Assembly: GCA_905250075.1 (NCBI GenBank)
Contig: CAJNOP010000010.1
Location: 682,001 to 746,000 of the forward strand
Length of the DNA: 64,000 bases
Source: Rotaria sp. Silwood1
Taxonomy: Eukaryota > Rotifera > Eurotatoria > Philodinida > Philodinidae
Direction of reading: 5' to 3'
The notes under the pieces were generated by a model. It had not been told where the DNA came from and did no database searches. It was given only the letters and a program-made list of their open reading frames with translations. The position numbers were made by a program, and so were the translations under genes. Shown in pieces: positions 61,301 through 64,000 of the stretch (its first letter is position 1; each line of letters starts with the position of its first letter).

Positions 61301-62742
61301 TTCTTACTATTTTGAAAACCCAAATGAGAATTCTATTAATGAATTTGGACATAACAACAACGATTAAAAACTCAGCATTGATTTGTTGTAAAAGAATCGT
61401 ATAATGTTTTTCAATGTTAGTGTTGTCATTTTCATTACTCTTACCGTTGCATAACTTTCACAACAAATTTTGAAATATCAACTTGATAAACATGAGAATC
61501 CTATAGAAATCTTAAGTCGTTTGAAATTCTCCTAAGAAGAATTAAATTCGTTGAACACGAAGATTTCATATAATCATAAAATAAATTAAGTGATTATCAT
61601 GGAAATAGTAAAACGTAGTTTTTGATGTTGAATCTTAGAACAGTTGTTTTTGCTATCCATATAGCAATAACGATTTGTTTCTTTTTCGTTGTGATGAAAA
61701 CAATTAAGCTTTTTCTGATTACTCATCTGTGTGAAATTAATAATTCCAAAATCATGACTGTACGCTTACTAATTTTCTCCAGAATATTTCTTTTTTTTTC
61801 TTATCGCTATCATATGATTCATACTCATTTTAGTACAAAGCCAAAGCATATAACTGCAGTACTACATTAATAGATTATTTTTAGCATTATACATTTTTCT
61901 CTGACAACGTGGTCCCTAAATGATGATTCAGATAGGCATCGAATATATAATGTGAATTCGATTCTTATAAACCATTGTTCTTTCGAAAGAATCATTTATC
62001 GGTTTGTAATTCACTGTGTGGCTTTAGATCACTTTTGTCACTAATAGAGATGTAAAAAGGGAATTATGTCTTAGTTTTTTTTTCCAATTTAATCAAATTA
62101 GTAAAGCAGGAAGTATGAGGATTAATCATTGACATACAATCTATCCTAGGTTATTAAAAAAGTATTATTGTCGATAATTGATATTGATAAAAAGTTTACT
62201 TAACGTTTTACTCTCTTGTTATTTATTCATTCGTTGAACATATCAAAATTTATTTTGAGTTATCCATTGTTAAAATTCGAAAATAGATGTCGACATAAAA
62301 TTATAAATTCAGTAACTACTAAAAGCAAAAAAAACAGAAATTCTTCATCATTTTGCCATGGTGATACCAAAATAGTTTTGTAAATTGAATTTTAGAATTG
62401 TTTATTTACTTTTGTCGCTAATTTTTCTTGCATAAGTAATGTCGCCGAACTAGAACATCATTTTAAATGAAAATAAACAATAATATTAGTGCATGATAGT
62501 TTCCAACAGATAGAAGCATACGTTTTAAATATATAGAATATTGATGTCACGAATTATGACAAATTCCGAGGAAGAAGCTGATAAGTGACGATATTTTTTG
62601 ATGAGTAGTATAATGATGAATCAAGACATGAAGGTTCTAATTGCGTCTAGACATCTATCGTTTACCCAACTCTTCTCTGTATTTTTTCTTCGAGAAACAC
62701 TCGTGACATTTACGCCTTCACATACATGAAAAAAGTCAGATA
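58343..62742. other. Long noncoding stretch before the second TRAF-like gene
   Basis: AT-rich DNA. Weak inverted similarity is seen at 58975-59160 (TTTTGCAACAAC facing GTCGTTGCAAAAC). The frame at 59645-60052 (135 codons) and the overlapping hydrophobic frame at 59862-60047 show no recognised family. No RNA genes seen. Confidence 0.4.
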
Positions 62743-62750
62743 TGAGTGAT

Positions 62751-62920
62751 CAGGGGTGTCCCGATGGAGGGTTGTTGGAGCCGCGATGCCCCCAATAATC
62801 GAAAATTTTGTTTTTTTTGGTCAATGATTTTCGAAAATCTTTTAAAATCTGTAAAAAATTTTCGAAAAAAGTCATCGACGTCTCCTCCCCCCAATACTTT
62901 CCGTCCCCGAACCCCCCCTG
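62751..62920. mobile_element. 170-bp hAT-like MITE
   Basis: Begins CAGGGGTGTCCCG and ends CCCCGAACCCCCCCTG. It is flanked by an exact 8-bp duplication, TGAGTGAT (62743-62750 and 62921-62928). CAGGGG ends plus an 8-bp duplication indicate the hAT superfamily. It is GC-richer at the ends and AT-rich inside, with a palindromic GAAAATTTT/TTTTCGAAAA core. It lies 160 bp upstream of the second TRAF-like ATG. Confidence 0.85.
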
Positions 62921-63078
62921 TGAGTGATTCAAAACTAAAATTAGTCAAATGAAATATTCTGATTGATTCGAAAGAAACTATATAAAGTTATTCTAGTTCT
63001 TATTGATGTACAGTTTCAGATTAGTACAGACTCACTCCTTTTCTACTCTCAAGACATAATGTTCGAATAACATGATTG

Positions 63079-64000
63079 ATGGCAGTGTCGAAAGAAGCAC
63101 ATATTTCATTTGGAGGACTGAAGATAAATAATACAAATACTATTAATACTAATCTATTTTGTGAATTATGTAAATTATTGCTGCTTGAACCTATACAACT
63201 TTTATGTTGTGGTACGCGTTTATGCCGATGGTGTTCAAAGAAAGGCATACCAGAGAGGTGACTATTTCTCAGTTATATTTAAATATTGCTCATGCTGAAG
63301 AATATGTTTGTATATAGTGAACCATTTATTTGCTTATTTTGTCATACGAAACAACCAAACAAGCAGGTATAAATTATTCATTATTTCTTTGTATGAAAAC
63401 AAATTTTATTGTTAAACAGGCACTTGCTGACCGAGGAGCTGAACGAGAATTAATGATGATTAAAATTGATTGTTATTCATGTTCTTGGAATGGATTATAC
63501 AATGATTATAAAGTATTTCATTTCTTTTCAAAATCTCGATAATAACTTCTTAACATATGAAAAAATTGTTTAATTCTTAGGAACATCTCGGACAAATACA
63601 TGCATATTTAGAATGTAGTAATTGTCATAAACATTTTTTTTCGACAAATCTATATGAAGAACATCTCCAAGAGCTTTGTGAAAATCGATCAGTACAGTGT
63701 GGATTACCTGGTTGTATTGAGCGAGTATGTTCTACTGTCATATTTAGTAATTTTGAATGATTATTTCTTTGTCATTAGATAAAATGGTCTGAAATAGGAA
63801 AGCACTTCTTATGTGAAACACATCAGAAAATATTACTTGAAGTTATTACTCAATATTTTTTTCTGAAAAAATGTTTAGCTAATAATGTTAATTGCTCGAC
63901 AACTACATTTAACGTTGTTAGTAATATAGAACAAGAACTGACTACTGTTCAAGAAAATATTAATACTCTTCTACCAGGAGTAGAAAATTCTTTGAATAAT
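63079..64000 (+). CDS. RING / TRAF-like protein, second copy, cut by the window end
   Basis: Exons are 63079-63257, 63318-63366, 63420-63512, 63581-63724 and 63779 onward. The exon lengths (179, 49, 93, 144) are identical to those of the gene at 50164, and so are the intron positions. The RING cysteines and the Thr in place of the RING His (CCGTRLC) are conserved, as are CYSC, CSNCHKHF and CGLPGC and the start of the coiled coil. The MATH domain lies beyond the window. The intron before exon 5 contains in-frame stops, which confirms the splice model for both copies. No disabling change is seen in the visible part. A direct paralogue 12.9 kb downstream in the same orientation. Confidence 0.85.

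Noticed and set aside
62736-62952. Three overlapping frames on both strands
   Set aside because: They lie on the 170-bp hAT MITE and its flanks, with no coding character.

Overview
The window is AT-rich, intron-bearing eukaryotic DNA, most likely from a rotifer and probably a bdelloid of the Rotaria/Adineta type. The reasons are spliceosomal introns mostly 46-67 nt long with GT/AG ends, a small family of rhodopsin-like receptors with DQY in place of DRY, F-box/leucine-rich and RING/TRAF-type genes, and an adenine deaminase of the bacterial/fungal type that animals normally lack. The taxon is inferred; no rRNA or mitochondrial marker is present.

Genes are sparse. In order: a four-exon F-box/leucine-rich gene (857-4357, +); a receptor pseudogene (about 7613-7890, +); a LINE reverse-transcriptase remnant (about 10205-10790, -); receptor 1 (20519-21587, +); receptor 2 (27382-28423, +); adenine deaminase (29337-30347, -); receptor 3 (35073-36119, +); a four-exon EF-hand protein (38215-38814, -); a decayed NAD-dependent glycerol-3-phosphate dehydrogenase (about 41445-42583, -); and two RING/TRAF paralogues (50164-51637, + and 63079 to the window end, +). 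Several of these appear only when short introns are removed. The genes show no common pathway. The clear groupings are the receptor family (three intact copies and one dead) and the TRAF pair, both produced by local duplication.

Much of the remaining DNA is built from inverted repeats. I count about sixteen long palindromes or foldback elements, from about 150 bp to 2.5 kb, some nearly perfect and some badly diverged. Several have recognisable target-site duplications: TA at 4936-5498, 9450-9600, 48635-49603 and 55691-56073; GTTAC (or TA) at 57321-57751; and 8 bp, typical of hAT transposons, at 11069-12514 and 62751-62920. Two arrangements give relative ages. A direct repeat has one copy with the 4936-5498 foldback and one copy with an intact empty TA site. 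The hAT element at 11069 is nested inside an older foldback arm. None of these elements carries a transposase, so they look non-autonomous.

No CRISPR array, rRNA, convincing tRNA or prokaryote-style operon was seen. There are two runs of N, at 13580-13589 and 55338-55437. Exon boundaries are read by eye from splice consensus, reading frame and comparison among paralogues inside the window.
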